64,000 bases of DNA, taken from assembly GCF_036057275.1 (NCBI RefSeq), contig NZ_CP107945.1, positions 868,001 to 932,000 of the forward strand, read 5' to 3'. Positions 40,928 through 50,261 of this stretch are shown piece after piece. The position numbers were made by a program, and so were the translations under genes. The stretch is from Streptomyces sp. NBC_00390. Its GTDB lineage: Bacteria; Actinomycetota; Actinomycetes; Streptomycetales; Streptomycetaceae. The stretch's first letter is position 1, and every line of letters starts with the position of its first letter. The notes under the pieces were generated by a model that ran no database searches, was not told where the DNA came from, and saw only the letters and a program-made list of their open reading frames with translations.

Positions 40928-41368
40928 TCAGGTGCCGTCGATGAACGTGCCGTCCACGTACACCCACATCCCGTTCTGCCGCTGGAAGTTGCTGCGCTCG
41001 TACAGTTCGCCGCGCTTGCCGTGGTGCCGGTAGCGCGCACGGAAGGTGACCGTGCCCTTCACGTGGAACGCGCTTCCGTCCGTCGTCTCCTCGATCTCCA
41101 GGCTCGCCCAGTGCATCGCCGGGTCCAGCTCCAGATGCCGGGGCCGGGTCGACGCATGCCAGGTGCGCAGCAGATACGCCGCGTCCTGGACGGCGAAGGC
41201 GCTGTAGCGGGAGCGCATCAGGTGCTCGGCGGTGGGGGCGGACTCCTCGCCGCTGTGGAAGCGGCCGCAGCACTCCCCGTAGGTCGCGGGAAGCCCGCAC
41301 GGGCAGGGCGAGTCCGCGGTGAGAGCGGGAGCGGCAGTCCGCTTGGGACGTGAGATGTGTCGGGCCAT
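40928..41368 (-). CDS. YchJ family protein with SEC-C motif
   Basis: A 146-aa protein: SPCPCGLPATYGECCGRFHS is the N-terminal SEC-C zinc motif (CxC...CC). Then LMRSRYSAFAVQDAAYLLRT, WHASTRP, and a NTF2-like domain with VKGTVTFRARYRHHGKRGEL, YERSNFQRQNGMWVYVDGTF. The motif order is that of UPF0225/YchJ proteins, widespread but of unknown function. I start at ATG 41368 (MARHISRPK) rather than an upstream in-frame ATG, because conserved YchJ sequence begins just after it. Confidence 0.85.
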   Translation of the reverse strand: MARHISRPKRTAAPALTADSPCPCGLPATYGECCGRFHSGEESAPTAEHLMRSRYSAFAVQDAAYLLRTWHASTRPRHLELDPAMHWASLEIEETTDGSAFHVKGTVTFRARYRHHGKRGELYERSNFQRQNGMWVYVDGTFIDGT

Positions 41369-41484
41369 GACTCCATTTTCCAGCCAATGCGCGAACGAGC
41401 CCACAGAGCGCTTCCGGGTCATGGGGGATCTCCGTATGCTCCTGCGCCGGACGCGCCAGTTACCGTCGGGTAAGGGGATCGGTT

Positions 41485-43326
41485 ATGGATCGGTCGGGCA
41501 CCTCACGACGTACGTTCATTGCGGGGACGGCCGCGGTCGGCGGCAGTGCCGCGCTGGCCACGGCAGGGGCGGCCGGCACAGCTGCCGCGGCCGAAGGCGT
41601 CCGGTCCGTCGCGGCCAGTGGTGTCCGGTCCGTCGCGGCCGGTGGTGTCCGGTCCGTCGCGGCCGGTGGTGTCCGGTCCGTCGCCGTGCTCGGCGGCGGC
41701 GTCGCCGGGCTGACCGCCGCGCACGAGCTGGCCGAGCGCGGTTTCGAGGTCACCGTGTACGAGCGCCGGGCGCTGGGCGGCAAGGCCCGCAGCATGGACG
41801 TTCCGGACAGCGCCAGGGGCGGACGCCGCGCGTTACCCGCGGAGCACGGCTTCCGCTTCATCCCCGGCATCTATCACAACCTGCCGGACACGATGCGCCG
41901 CATCCCCTTCCCCGGCAACGCCAACGGGGTGTGGGACAACCTGGTGGCACCGCCCGAGATGTCGTTCGCCCGCACCGGGCGTGAGGATCTGCGCCTCCCC
42001 CTCCCCTGGCCCGGACACAAGCCGGCCGACCTTTCCCTCGACGACATCCGCCGGGCTCTCACGGGCCTGCTGGAGACCGTGCGCGGCATCCCGCCCCACG
42101 AGGCGGCGTACTTCGTGGGGCGGGTACTGGTCTTCTTCACCAGCTGTGACGAACGGCGCAACGGGACATGGGAGTACAAGCCCTGGTGGGACTTCGTCAG
42201 GGCCGGGCAGATGAGCCACGACTACCAGCGCATCCTCGCCGTCGGTGTCACCCGCAACATCGTGGCGACCAAGGCCGAGGAGGCCAGCACCCGCACCGTC
42301 GCCTCGCTCCTCGAAGCCTTCATCTTCAACGCGCTCGGACGCGGCGCCGACGGGCCCCTGGACCGGATCCTCAACGCCCCGACCAACGAGGCCTGGATCG
42401 ATCCGTGGGTGGAGCATCTGAGAGCTCGGGGCGTGGAGTTCCGCGTCGGCTGGACCGTACGGGAGGTGAGGTACGGATCCGGGCGCGTCACCGCCGCGGT
42501 GATCGAGGACCCGCAGGGTGCACGCACATCCGTCACCGCCGACCACTATGTCTCCGCGATGCCCGTCGAGCATGCGCGGCGGACCTGGGGCCCGGCACTG
42601 CGGGCGGCCGATCCGCAGCTCGGGCGTTGCGACAAGCTGGAGACGGACTGGATGACGGGCATTCAGTTCTATCTCACCGAGCGGGCACCGCTCCTGAACG
42701 GACATTTCAACTGCATCGACTCACCTTGGGCCTTGACGGCCATTCAGCAGGCCGGACACTGGCCGGAAAGGGACTTCCCCGCCGACTACGGCGACGGCGT
42801 CGCGGTGGACTGCCTGTCCGTGGACATCTCCGAATGGGACCAGCCAGGGATCCTGTACGGCAAGACCGCCAAGCAGTGCACCCGCAACGAGGTGGCGCGG
42901 GAGGTGTGGGCTCAGCTGAAAGCGGCCGTCAACGACACCGGCAAGACCGTGCTCAAGGACGGCGCCCTGCACTCCTGGTATCTCGACCCGGGCGTCGACG
43001 GCCTCGGCACCCCGAACCCCACCAACGACGACGAGCTGCTCATCCACCCGGTCGGCACCTTCCACAACCGCCCGCAGGCGGCGACCGCGATCCCCAACTT
43101 CTTCCTGGCCGGCGACTACGTGTCCGTCGACATCGACCTGGCGACGATGGAGGGCGCCAACGCCTCGGCGCGCGCCGCGGTCAACGCCCTTCTCGACCGC
43201 GACGGCTCGGCAGCGGCCCGCTGCACGATCACGCCGATGTTCCGCGCCCCGGAGCTGGAGATCCTCAAGCGCCACGACCGCATCCGCTACCGGCTGGGGC
43301 TGCGCAACGCCCTCGATCTGGGCTGA
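41485..43326 (+). CDS. Tat-exported FAD-dependent phytoene desaturase-like oxidoreductase
   Basis: A 613-aa flavoprotein. The Tat signal is TSRRTFIAGTAAVGGSAALA. After it comes a repeat of GVRSVAA units, then the FAD-binding Rossmann motif SVAVLGGGVAGLTAAHELAE, ERRALGGKARS, and PAEHGFRFIPGIYHNLPDTM, typical of 15-cis-phytoene / hydroxysqualene desaturase-type amine oxidoreductases. It ends with NFFLAGDYVSVDIDLATMEG and NASARAAVNALL, the C-terminal FAD contact. The absence of squalene or carotenoid genes nearby leaves the substrate open, and an exported enzyme is unusual for that family. The next gene starts 30 bp on. Confidence 0.8.
   Translation: MDRSGTSRRTFIAGTAAVGGSAALATAGAAGTAAAAEGVRSVAASGVRSVAAGGVRSVAAGGVRSVAVLGGGVAGLTAAHELAERGFEVTVYERRALGGKARSMDVPDSARGGRRALPAEHGFRFIPGIYHNLPDTMRRIPFPGNANGVWDNLVAPPEMSFARTGREDLRLPLPWPGHKPADLSLDDIRRALTGLLETVRGIPPHEAAYFVGRVLVFFTSCDERRNGTWEYKPWWDFVRAGQMSHDYQRILAVGVTRNIVATKAEEASTRTVASLLEAFIFNALGRGADGPLDRILNAPTNEAWIDPWVEHLRARGVEFRVGWTVREVRYGSGRVTAAVIEDPQGARTSVTADHYVSAMPVEHARRTWGPALRAADPQLGRCDKLETDWMTGIQFYLTERAPLLNGHFNCIDSPWALTAIQQAGHWPERDFPADYGDGVAVDCLSVDISEWDQPGILYGKTAKQCTRNEVAREVWAQLKAAVNDTGKTVLKDGALHSWYLDPGVDGLGTPNPTNDDELLIHPVGTFHNRPQAATAIPNFFLAGDYVSVDIDLATMEGANASARAAVNALLDRDGSAAARCTITPMFRAPELEILKRHDRIRYRLGLRNALDLG
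41596..41688 (+). repeat. 24-bp in-frame minisatellite (about four copies)
   Basis: Units start at 41596, 41620, 41644 and 41668, each reading GGTGTCCGGTCCGTCGCGGC plus four bases with few changes, and each encoding GVRSVAAG or a near relative. The last unit runs directly into the first strand of the FAD fold (GVRSVAVLGGG). The array therefore looks like slippage duplication of the first codons of the mature enzyme, lengthening the linker after the Tat signal. Confidence 0.92.
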
Positions 43327-43356
43327 GGGCCGCCGGCCGCCGAGTAGCGTAACGGC

Positions 43357-44703
43357 ATGAAGCTCACGATTCTCGGCGGCGGCGGATTCCGCGTGCCCCT
43401 CGTGTACGGGGCGCTGCTCGCCGATCGCGGCGAGGGCCGCGTCACCCGGGTCACACTGCACGACGTGGACGCGGACCGGCTCGACGCGGTGGCCCGGGTG
43501 CTCGCGGAACAGGCCGCCGCGCACCCGGACGCGCCCCGGGTCGTGGTGACCCGTGACCTCGACGAGGCCGTGCGCGGTGCGGACTTCGTGTTCTCCGCGA
43601 TCCGGGTCGGCGGTCTCGAAGGACGCGCGGCCGACGAACGGGTCGCCCTGGCCGAAGGCGTGCTGGGGCAGGAGACCGTCGGCGCGGGCGGGATCGCCTA
43701 CGGGCTGCGTACGATCCCCGTGGCCATGGACATCGCGCGCCGGGTCGCCGGGCTCGCCCCCGATGCCTGGGTCATCAACTTCACCAACCCGGCCGGTCTG
43801 GTCACCGAGGCGATGAGCCGGGTGCTGGGCGACCGGGTGATCGGCATCTGCGACTCGCCCGTCGGGCTCGGGCGGCGGGTCGCGCGGGCGCTGGGTGCCG
43901 ACCCGGCGACGGCCTGGATCGACTATGTGGGCCTCAACCACCTCGGCTGGCTGCGCGGGCTACGCGTGGGCGGTCGCGACGAGCTGCCGCGGCTGCTGGC
44001 GGACACCGACGCTCTGGGCTCGTTCGAGGAGGGCAGGCTCTTCGGGCCGGATTGGCTGCGGTCGCTGGGCGCGGTGCCCAACGAGTATCTGCACTACTAC
44101 TACTTCAACCGCGAGACGGTACGCGCCTACCAGGAGGCGAAGCAGACACGCGGCGCGTTCCTTCGGACCCAACAGGCCGGTTTCTACGAGGAGATGCGGC
44201 GTCCCGGCACACCCCCGCTGGAGACCTGGCACCGCACGCTCGCGGAGCGCGAGGCGACATACATGGCGGCCAACCGCGAGGCGGCGGGGACCGGCGAGCG
44301 GGACGAGGACGATCTGGAGTCGGGCGGCTACGAGAAGGTGGCACTGGCCCTCATGCGTGCGATCGCGCGCGACGAGCACACGACGCTGATCCTCAACGTC
44401 CGCAACCAGGGCACGCTGGCCGTGCTGGACGCGCAGGCCGTGATCGAGGTGCCCTGCTTCGTGGACGTGAACGGCGCGCACCCGGTGACGGTCGACCCGC
44501 TGCCGTATCACGCGGCGGGTCTCGTGGCCTCGGTGAAGGCGGTGGAGCGTGAGGTGCTCGCGGCGGCGGAGAGCGGTTCGCGGGCGAGCGCGGTCAAGGC
44601 CTTCGCGCTGCACCCCCTGGTCGACTCCGTGAGCGTGGCACGGCGGCTGCTGGAGGGATACCGGGCCGAGCATCCCGGACTCGCCTATCTGACCCGGCCG
44701 TAG
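43357..44703 (+). CDS. GH4-family 6-phospho-beta-glucosidase-like protein
   Basis: A 448-aa NAD+ and Mn2+-dependent glycosidase of family GH4, which cleaves by redox elimination. It opens LTILGGGGFRVPLVYGALLA (NAD-binding GGGGFR), has VVVTRDLDEAVRGADFVF, GAGGIAYGLRTIPVAMDIA and WVINFTNPAGLVTEA, VIGICDSPVGLGRRVA (metal-binding Cys) and YVGLNHLGW (metal-binding His and Asn). The beta-glucosidase-type spacing suggests 6-phospho-beta-glucosides, but no PTS genes are close, so unphosphorylated substrates are possible. It begins 30 bp after the oxidoreductase and may share its transcript. Confidence 0.88.
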   Translation: MKLTILGGGGFRVPLVYGALLADRGEGRVTRVTLHDVDADRLDAVARVLAEQAAAHPDAPRVVVTRDLDEAVRGADFVFSAIRVGGLEGRAADERVALAEGVLGQETVGAGGIAYGLRTIPVAMDIARRVAGLAPDAWVINFTNPAGLVTEAMSRVLGDRVIGICDSPVGLGRRVARALGADPATAWIDYVGLNHLGWLRGLRVGGRDELPRLLADTDALGSFEEGRLFGPDWLRSLGAVPNEYLHYYYFNRETVRAYQEAKQTRGAFLRTQQAGFYEEMRRPGTPPLETWHRTLAEREATYMAANREAAGTGERDEDDLESGGYEKVALALMRAIARDEHTTLILNVRNQGTLAVLDAQAVIEVPCFVDVNGAHPVTVDPLPYHAAGLVASVKAVEREVLAAAESGSRASAVKAFALHPLVDSVSVARRLLEGYRAEHPGLAYLTRP

Positions 44704-44740
44704 GTCCTGTCGTCGGATCAGGCCGGACGAGCGGCGGCCG

Positions 44741-45595
44741 TCAGCCGGAGACGACCCGCAGCACTCCCGGCCGACGACCGTGGAGACGGTCGAGGGCCGC
44801 GGCGGTGAGGTCGTCGGCGGGGAGGTGGACGACCAGGCGCTGATCGTCGTCCGCGGGCAGTTCGAGGGTTTCGTACGCCAGGCGCAGCTCACCCGCCTGC
44901 GGGTGGACGAGCCGGGTGACCCCGTTCGCCTTCGGCAGGCCGGGCAAGACCTCCGCCCGGTCGGCGAAGGCGGCCCCGGCCATGACGGTCAACTCGTCCG
45001 CGAGGAGCGCGACTTGCTGATCCGCACGGAAGGGACCCTGCTTGAGCGCGGCGACCTGTTCGTCGGCGACCTGGTCCCAGTCGGGGTAGGCGGCCTTGGC
45101 CCGTTCGTCGAGGAAGACGAAGCGGGCCAGGTTCGGCGGGGTGCCGTCCAGCAGGCCCATGGGCCGTGCGAGACGTTCGTAGCCCTCGGTCCAGGCGAGG
45201 ATCTCGCCGAGCCGGTTGAGCAGGACGGAGGGTGCGGGCTCGAGGCTGTCGATCAGGGCCCGCACGGTGGGCCGCACCGTACGCGACGGGATCGCGGCAC
45301 CCATGCAGCTGAAGCCTCCCTCCGCAGCCTTGGTGATGCGGTGCAGATGGACGCGTTCGCTGGGGGTGAGCCGCAGTGCGTCGGCGAGAGCGGCAAGCAC
45401 GGGCGCGGACGGCCGGCGGTCGCGGCCCTGCTCGAGCCGGGTCACGTACTCGACGCTGACGCCGGCGAGCGTGGCCAGTTCGGAACGGCGGAGCCCGGGC
45501 GTACGGCGGCGGGGGCCGGTGGGCAGGCCGACTTCGGCGGGGGTGACGGCCTCGCGGCGGGTGCGCAGGAACAGGCCCAGCTCGTTGTCGCTCAC
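44741..45595 (-). CDS. XRE-type regulator with MmyB-like ligand domain
   Basis: A 284-aa regulator. Residues about 10-90 are the helix-turn-helix: LGLFLRTRREAVTPAEVGLP, RTPGLRRSELATLAGVSVEY, VTRLEQGRDRRPSAPVLAAL. The C-terminal 180 residues are an MmyB-type PAS-like domain (NRLGEILAWTEGYERLARPM, FVFLDERAKAAYPDWDQVAD, DELTVMAGAAFADRAEVLPG) believed to bind acyl or fatty ligands. The start is GTG at 45595. It is divergent from an FMN reductase gene, with 149 bp between, the usual arrangement for this family, and probably represses it. Confidence 0.87.
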   Translation of the reverse strand: MSDNELGLFLRTRREAVTPAEVGLPTGPRRRTPGLRRSELATLAGVSVEYVTRLEQGRDRRPSAPVLAALADALRLTPSERVHLHRITKAAEGGFSCMGAAIPSRTVRPTVRALIDSLEPAPSVLLNRLGEILAWTEGYERLARPMGLLDGTPPNLARFVFLDERAKAAYPDWDQVADEQVAALKQGPFRADQQVALLADELTVMAGAAFADRAEVLPGLPKANGVTRLVHPQAGELRLAYETLELPADDDQRLVVHLPADDLTAAALDRLHGRRPGVLRVVSG

Positions 45596-45744
45596 CCGTC
45601 GACCGTAACAGCGGGGCCCGGGCGGATCGTGGCCCTGCCACTACCAGCCTCGGCCCGGCCTTCCTCGGGTCGGCCGCGACCGGCAGGTTGACGGGTGTGC
45701 GGTGCGAAGGCCGCACGTTCACGATGCCGACAAGGAGAACACCC

Positions 45745-46344
45745 ATGTCCGATGCAACCCTCGATCTCGCAGTGATCATCGGCAGTGTCCGGGAGGGCCG
45801 GTTCGGCCCGGTGGTGGCGAAGTGGTTCGTCGAACAGGCCGAGCAGCACGGCCGGTTCACGGCGCACCTGGTCGATCTCGCCGACACGCCGCTGCCGTTG
45901 GAACTGCCACCTGTACCGCCGGCGCTGCAGCCCGATCTGCCGCGGCCGGACGGCATGGCGGACCTCACGCGGCGGATCCGCGAGGCGGACGCGATCGTCG
46001 TGGTGACTCCCGACTACAACCGCAGCTTCCCCGCTTCGCTGAAGGCCGCGATCGACTGGCACTACACCGAGTGGCAGGCCAAGCCGATCGGTTTCGTCGG
46101 TTACAGCGGCGGCAGCGGTGGTCTGCTCGCGATCGAGCAGCTGCGACAGGTCTTCGGCGAACTGCATGCGCACACACTGCGCGACTACGTGTCCTTCCCG
46201 CGCTACTTCGAGCTCTTCGCTCCCGACGGCACCCTCGTGGAGCCGCAGGGCCCGAACGGCGCGGCGAAGGTGCTGCTCGACCAGCTGGAGTGGTGGGGCT
46301 CGGTGCTGCACGACGCCCGTCGGGACCGTCCCTTCGCGCTGTAG
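45745..46344 (+). CDS. NADPH-dependent FMN reductase family protein
   Basis: A 199-aa flavodoxin-like protein. DLAVIIGSVREGRFGPVVAK is the FMN phosphate loop (GSxRxGR). DAIVVVTPDYNRSFPASLKA is the TPEYN-type isoalloxazine loop, with IGFVGYSGGSGGLLAIEQLR following. It should reduce FMN or quinones, or serve in stress response. The start ATG 45745 has AAGGAG in front. The divergent MmyB-type regulator most likely controls it. Confidence 0.87.
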   Translation: MSDATLDLAVIIGSVREGRFGPVVAKWFVEQAEQHGRFTAHLVDLADTPLPLELPPVPPALQPDLPRPDGMADLTRRIREADAIVVVTPDYNRSFPASLKAAIDWHYTEWQAKPIGFVGYSGGSGGLLAIEQLRQVFGELHAHTLRDYVSFPRYFELFAPDGTLVEPQGPNGAAKVLLDQLEWWGSVLHDARRDRPFAL

Positions 46345-46428
46345 GGAGGAAAGTGCCCAGCCGGACGGCGGCCCGCCCCGGGTGACGGGCGACGAGGGGG
46401 ACGGCTGCGCCGCGTGTTCACCAACCCT

Positions 46429-46554
46429 GCCTTCGTCGCTCTCGGAATCCTTGCCGATCAGGTGCGCGGCGAGCGCGAGCCGCTCAAGGTCCTCCGGATC
46501 GAGTGGCTCGTGCCGACCGGCCTCCGACAGGATCGCGAGCACGTCCCCCCAGGC
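46429..46554 (-). pseudogene. Fragment of a LuxR-type large regulator
   Basis: One minus-strand frame reads WGDVLAILSEAGRHEPLDPE and DLERLALAAHLIGKDSESDE, the TPR-like start of the sensor part that precedes a LuxR DNA-binding domain in Streptomyces. Nothing before or after it in any frame continues the protein. It is a short decayed fragment. Confidence 0.45.
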
Positions 46555-46758
46555 GTGCCGCGCCGGTGCTCCGTCGGGGGCCTGGGTTACGGCTGGCTTC
46601 AGTACCCAGCCTCCCAGCACCCGGACAAACGCCCCCGAGAACCACACCGACACCCCAGGAGCCCTCGATCAGCCCCCGGTCAAGCGCGAGAGCTTGGGGA
46701 GGGTACGGCGCACCCACCGGCAGGCGCACGGCGCGGCAGCCCCCTGGGGCGCGGCGCT

Positions 46759-46896
46759 CAGCGACACCACCCGCACGGCCGTTCCGGGGGCCGCTCCGGC
46801 GCGTTCCAGCAGATCGCGGACGCGTACGCCGGTCCACCGGGCGGACTTGCTCCGGCCTTCCACGCAGGCGATGGGCAGCGTCACGGTGTGCAACGT
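46759..46896 (-). pseudogene. Fragment of a molybdopterin-dependent oxidoreductase
   Basis: The minus-strand frame reads HTVTLPIACVEGRSKSARWT and GVRVRDLLERAGAAPGTAVR then VVSLS. This is the C-EG-x-S...W-x-GV-x-xxxLL pattern of the sulfite-oxidase / YedY-type domain, with the conserved Cys that ligates molybdenum. Neighbouring codons are unrelated, so only about 45 codons of the ancestral gene remain. Confidence 0.55.
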
Positions 46897-47138
46897 GCAG
46901 CCCGCCGCGCCCGCGGTGCCGGATCCGGAGGTGCCGGGGACCAGGGGGCGTGTGCCGGCCAGGTGTGCCCCGGGGATCCGGGAGCGTGCACGGAAGCCAC
47001 CAACGCCCCAACTCGAAGGCGACCGGCTATTCGCAGCGAGTCCGGCAGGTCTGCGGTGGCTGATACGCCTCGTCTGAGACGTACCATCAACTCCCCTGTC
47101 TTTACTACGAGTTGACCTCATCACTACGCTCCCTCACC

Positions 47139-49046
47139 ATGACCTCATCCGTCGCGGGAATCCGCAGAGCCGGTCTGTTCGCCACCGCGGGCGCCGTCCT
47201 GGCCGTGCTGCTCCTCGGCACGGGCGCCCCGACCGCCCGGGCCGATGCGCCGGTGACCGAGGCCGCGACGGTCGTGCCGGTGCAGACCACCGGCCCCGCC
47301 GACAAGCGGTTCAACCTGGTACTGCTGGGCGACGGCTACACGGCCGGTGAACTGCCCAAGTTCCGTGCGGATGTCGAGACCCACCTCAATGTGCTCTGGT
47401 CGACGGAGCCGTTCGCCTCCTACCGGTCGTACATCAATGTGTGGGCGGTGGAGGTCCCGTCGGCCGAGTCCGGCGTGGACTGCGACCCGGGACTCGGCGA
47501 CCCACGCCGTGACACCCCTTTGAACATGGGCTTCTGGGGCGGCTGCACTGCGGACAGCGTGCAGCGCCTGCTCAGCGTCGACAGCGCGGCGGCGACGGCG
47601 CTCGCGGACCTGATACCTGGCACCGCGGGCGCGAACCGGCAGATCGTCGCGCTCGCCAACAGCGGCACTTACGGCGGAGCGGGCGGCACCTATGCGACCG
47701 CGTCGGGCGGCAACGCGCTGTCCTCGCTGATCACCCCGCACGAGATAGGGCACTCGCTGGGCAAGCTCCAGGACGAGTACGACTACTACACCCGCGGTGT
47801 GCCCGGCGGCGTCCACGCGGACGGCGAGCCGGGCTCGGCGCATCACACGCTGCTCACCGAGGACGAGATGAGGCAGCAGCGGGCCAAGTGGTGGCGCTGG
47901 CTGGGCGAGAAGAGCGAGGCCGGCGGGGTCATAGGCCGGTACGAGGGCGGGATGTACTCCACCAAGGGGGTGTGGCGGCCGAGCAGGCACTCGCTGATGA
48001 AGACCCTCGGGTACGCCTTCGACCAGGTCGAGCGCGAAGTGATGGTGCAGAAGATATCGGCCAAGGTGAACCTGGTGCAGGACCACACTGCGAACTCGTT
48101 CCCGATCGGCGACGACCGGACGGTGTGGGTGGACACACTGCATCCGGTCGGCGGTGAACTCGACGTCGTATGGCGGCTGGACGGCCGCCGCCTCGTCGAT
48201 GCCGACGGTGCGCGGACGGTCGATCTGCGCGCACTGCGCCTGCGGCCCGGGACGCACAGCCTGACGGCAACCGTCACCGACCCCACGCCGTTCGTCCGCG
48301 ACCCGGCGATCCGCGGGTCATCCGCGCTGACCCGGACGGTGAGCTGGACGGTGGACACTGCCGTCGGCACACCGCCGGACCAGGTGACCGCCGCCTTCAC
48401 CGGGCACACCGACACCTCGGCCCCGGTGGGTGCGGACGCGGTCGTCCACGCGGACACCAGCCATCCGAGCACCCGGAACCTGTCGGTCCGCTGGGCGCTC
48501 GACGGCCGCCCGGTCGTCAATGCGGGCAACGACCGCGACCTCGACCTGGGCACGCTGCGCCTGCGCCCCGGCACGCACACGCTCACCGCCCGGATCGCCG
48601 GCACCGGCGCCCGGCTGTCCTGGACGGTGGACGCTTCCCCGGCCGGGAGCGCGTACGCACTCTCCGAGCCGCTGCGCACGGTCCACCGGCCCGGCAGGCC
48701 GGTGGAGTACGTGTACGACGGCCCCTTCACGATGGAGCTGACCGCCCGTGACGAACACGGCGGCCATGTGGTCCGCCAGTTCAGGGTCGACGGCGACGGC
48801 TGGCAGACGTACTACGGCTGGCCGACGGACGCGGACGCCCCCTACCGTTTCACCCCGCGAGGCACCGAGATCGACGGCCTTGTGTACGGCAAACTCGGCA
48901 CACCTCGCGTGGTGCCCTGGGACGACGCGACGCCGGACTACGGCACCCACACGATCGAGTACCGCACCGTCGACTCCGCCGGGAACGTCTCGGCCGCGAA
49001 GAAATTCCTGGTGACACTGCTCCCCCCGCGGCAGCAGCTCAGTTGA
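47139..49046 (+). CDS. Secreted M64 family zinc metallopeptidase
   Basis: A 635-aa exported protease. The signal segment is AGLFATAGAVLAVLLLGTGA, cleaved near ARA. The catalytic domain has FNLVLLGDGYTAGELPKF and LITPHEIGHSLGKLQDEYDY, where HEIGH provides zinc ligands and the catalytic Glu, and the downstream Asp/Tyr fit the M64 (IgA peptidase) pattern. VWRPSRHSLMKTLGYAFDQV follows. The C-terminal 300 residues are three beta-sandwich domains (AVWRLDG-type repeats such as VVWRLDGRRLVDADGA and VRWALDGRPVVNAGN). I start at ATG 47139. A TTG at 47112 would add nine residues. The stop overlaps the convergent DUF397 gene by eight bases. Confidence 0.85.
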   Translation: MTSSVAGIRRAGLFATAGAVLAVLLLGTGAPTARADAPVTEAATVVPVQTTGPADKRFNLVLLGDGYTAGELPKFRADVETHLNVLWSTEPFASYRSYINVWAVEVPSAESGVDCDPGLGDPRRDTPLNMGFWGGCTADSVQRLLSVDSAAATALADLIPGTAGANRQIVALANSGTYGGAGGTYATASGGNALSSLITPHEIGHSLGKLQDEYDYYTRGVPGGVHADGEPGSAHHTLLTEDEMRQQRAKWWRWLGEKSEAGGVIGRYEGGMYSTKGVWRPSRHSLMKTLGYAFDQVEREVMVQKISAKVNLVQDHTANSFPIGDDRTVWVDTLHPVGGELDVVWRLDGRRLVDADGARTVDLRALRLRPGTHSLTATVTDPTPFVRDPAIRGSSALTRTVSWTVDTAVGTPPDQVTAAFTGHTDTSAPVGADAVVHADTSHPSTRNLSVRWALDGRPVVNAGNDRDLDLGTLRLRPGTHTLTARIAGTGARLSWTVDASPAGSAYALSEPLRTVHRPGRPVEYVYDGPFTMELTARDEHGGHVVRQFRVDGDGWQTYYGWPTDADAPYRFTPRGTEIDGLVYGKLGTPRVVPWDDATPDYGTHTIEYRTVDSAGNVSAAKKFLVTLLPPRQQLS

Positions 49047-49275
49047 CCAGGAAATCCGCCTTGCCGGACTTCGCTCCCTGGATGAAGGCGGCGATCTCGC
49101 CGGAGGTGTAGATCAGCGCCGGGCCGTCGGGGTCGGCGGACTGGCGTACGGCGACCCGGCCGTCGGCCAGTCTCATGGCCTCGACGCAGTTGCCGCCGTT
49201 GCCGCCGCTCCACGGTTTGTGCCAGCCCTCCTCGCCCAGCTCAGCAGCGGGCATGCCGTTGTATATGTGATCCAT
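49039..49275 (-). CDS. DUF397 protein
   Basis: A 78-aa protein of the actinobacterial DUF397 family. WHKPWSGGNGGNCVEAMRLA is the family core (W-xxS-x-x-GGNCVEVA), with VAVRQSADPDGPALIYTSGE and IAAFIQGAKSGKADF. It starts immediately after the stop of the XRE regulator (no bases between), so the two are one transcript. DUF397 proteins are thought to work with that regulator in development or stress signalling. Confidence 0.88.
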   Translation of the reverse strand: MDHIYNGMPAAELGEEGWHKPWSGGNGGNCVEAMRLADGRVAVRQSADPDGPALIYTSGEIAAFIQGAKSGKADFLVN

Positions 49276-50136
49276 TCACAGCTCCTTGCGGAGATCCCGG
49301 AGAATCTCCTTCGTGCGTTGCGCAGTCGCAGCCTGGGCCGCCATACGGTCCATGACCTCGAGGTGCGTGGCGACCTCGGGGCGGGCGTCCAGATAGACGG
49401 CGCCGGTCAGGTACTCGCTGTACACCATGTCGGGGAGTTCGGGGATGGCGAACCGGAACAGCACGAAGGGACCGTAGGTGCCCGGATGGTGACCGGTCTT
49501 GAACTCCGCGATCTGCAAGGTGACATGAGGCAGTTCGGCGCCCTGGAGCAGTTTGTCGATCTGGCCCGTCATCACGCCGGGTCCGCCGACGGGCCTGCGC
49601 AGCACCGTCTCGTCCATGATCACCCAGAATCTGGGCGCATCCGGACGGGTCAGCAGGTTCTGCCGCTCCATCCGCAGGGCCACATGACGTTCGATCTCCT
49701 CCGTCTCGGTGTGGCCGATCGCTCCGCCGAGCATGATCGACCGCGCGTAGTCCTCGGTCTGCAGCAGACCGGGCACGAACTGCGGTTCATACGCACGGAT
49801 GAGGCTTGCGGCACCCTCCAGGCTGACGTACATGCTGAACCAGCCCGGCAGGACGTCATGGAAACGCTGCCACCATCCGGGCTTGTTGGCCTCTTCGGCC
49901 AGCTCGAGAAAGCCGCGGGCCTCCTCGTCGGGCACCCCGTACACGCCGAGCAGCAGTTGCACGTACGGAATCTTCAGCGCGACCTCGGCCGTCTCCATCC
50001 TGCGGACGGTGCCGGGGGCGACGCGCAGCACCTTGGCCGCTTCCTCGCGCCTGAGACCTGCGCGTTCCCGCAGATCCTGCAGGCGCTTGCCGAGAACCAC
50101 CTGACCCACGGTGGGGGCGGACCGCGGTTCACTCAC
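49276..50136 (-). CDS. XRE-family regulator with DUF5753 domain
   Basis: A 286-aa Streptomyces-type regulator. The helix-turn-helix is at about residues 12-70 (LGKRLQDLRERAGLRREEAA, KVLRVAPGTVRRMETAEVAL, QLLLGVYGVPDEEARGFL). The C-terminal DUF5753 domain includes YEPQFVPGLLQTEDYARSIM and MDETVLRRPVGGPGVMTGQI. The start is GTG at 50136 with GGGGAGG upstream. It pairs with the DUF397 gene, and an ATP-binding protein is encoded divergently, the triad typical of BldB/conservon-like regulatory loci. Confidence 0.88.
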   Translation of the reverse strand: MSEPRSAPTVGQVVLGKRLQDLRERAGLRREEAAKVLRVAPGTVRRMETAEVALKIPYVQLLLGVYGVPDEEARGFLELAEEANKPGWWQRFHDVLPGWFSMYVSLEGAASLIRAYEPQFVPGLLQTEDYARSIMLGGAIGHTETEEIERHVALRMERQNLLTRPDAPRFWVIMDETVLRRPVGGPGVMTGQIDKLLQGAELPHVTLQIAEFKTGHHPGTYGPFVLFRFAIPELPDMVYSEYLTGAVYLDARPEVATHLEVMDRMAAQAATAQRTKEILRDLRKEL

Positions 50137-50261
50137 TTGAGACCTCCCCACGTGCTCTGTTGCGAGCAGTGTGCCACGGCACCCCAACGATGAATATGCC
50201 CACTCTGCATTTTTCAAAGTGGCTCTTGCCAAGGTGCTTGATGCAGCGGGAGAGTGGGGGC

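Larger units (their letters stand above)
46345..47138. other. 794-bp gap containing only gene fragments
   Basis: No intact gene. Two minus-strand remnants are listed separately. Between them (46600-46755) and in 46900-47100 I see nothing coding. The last 60 bases, which include a repeated TGACCTCATC and a GTTGACC, should hold the M64 peptidase promoter. Confidence 0.5.
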
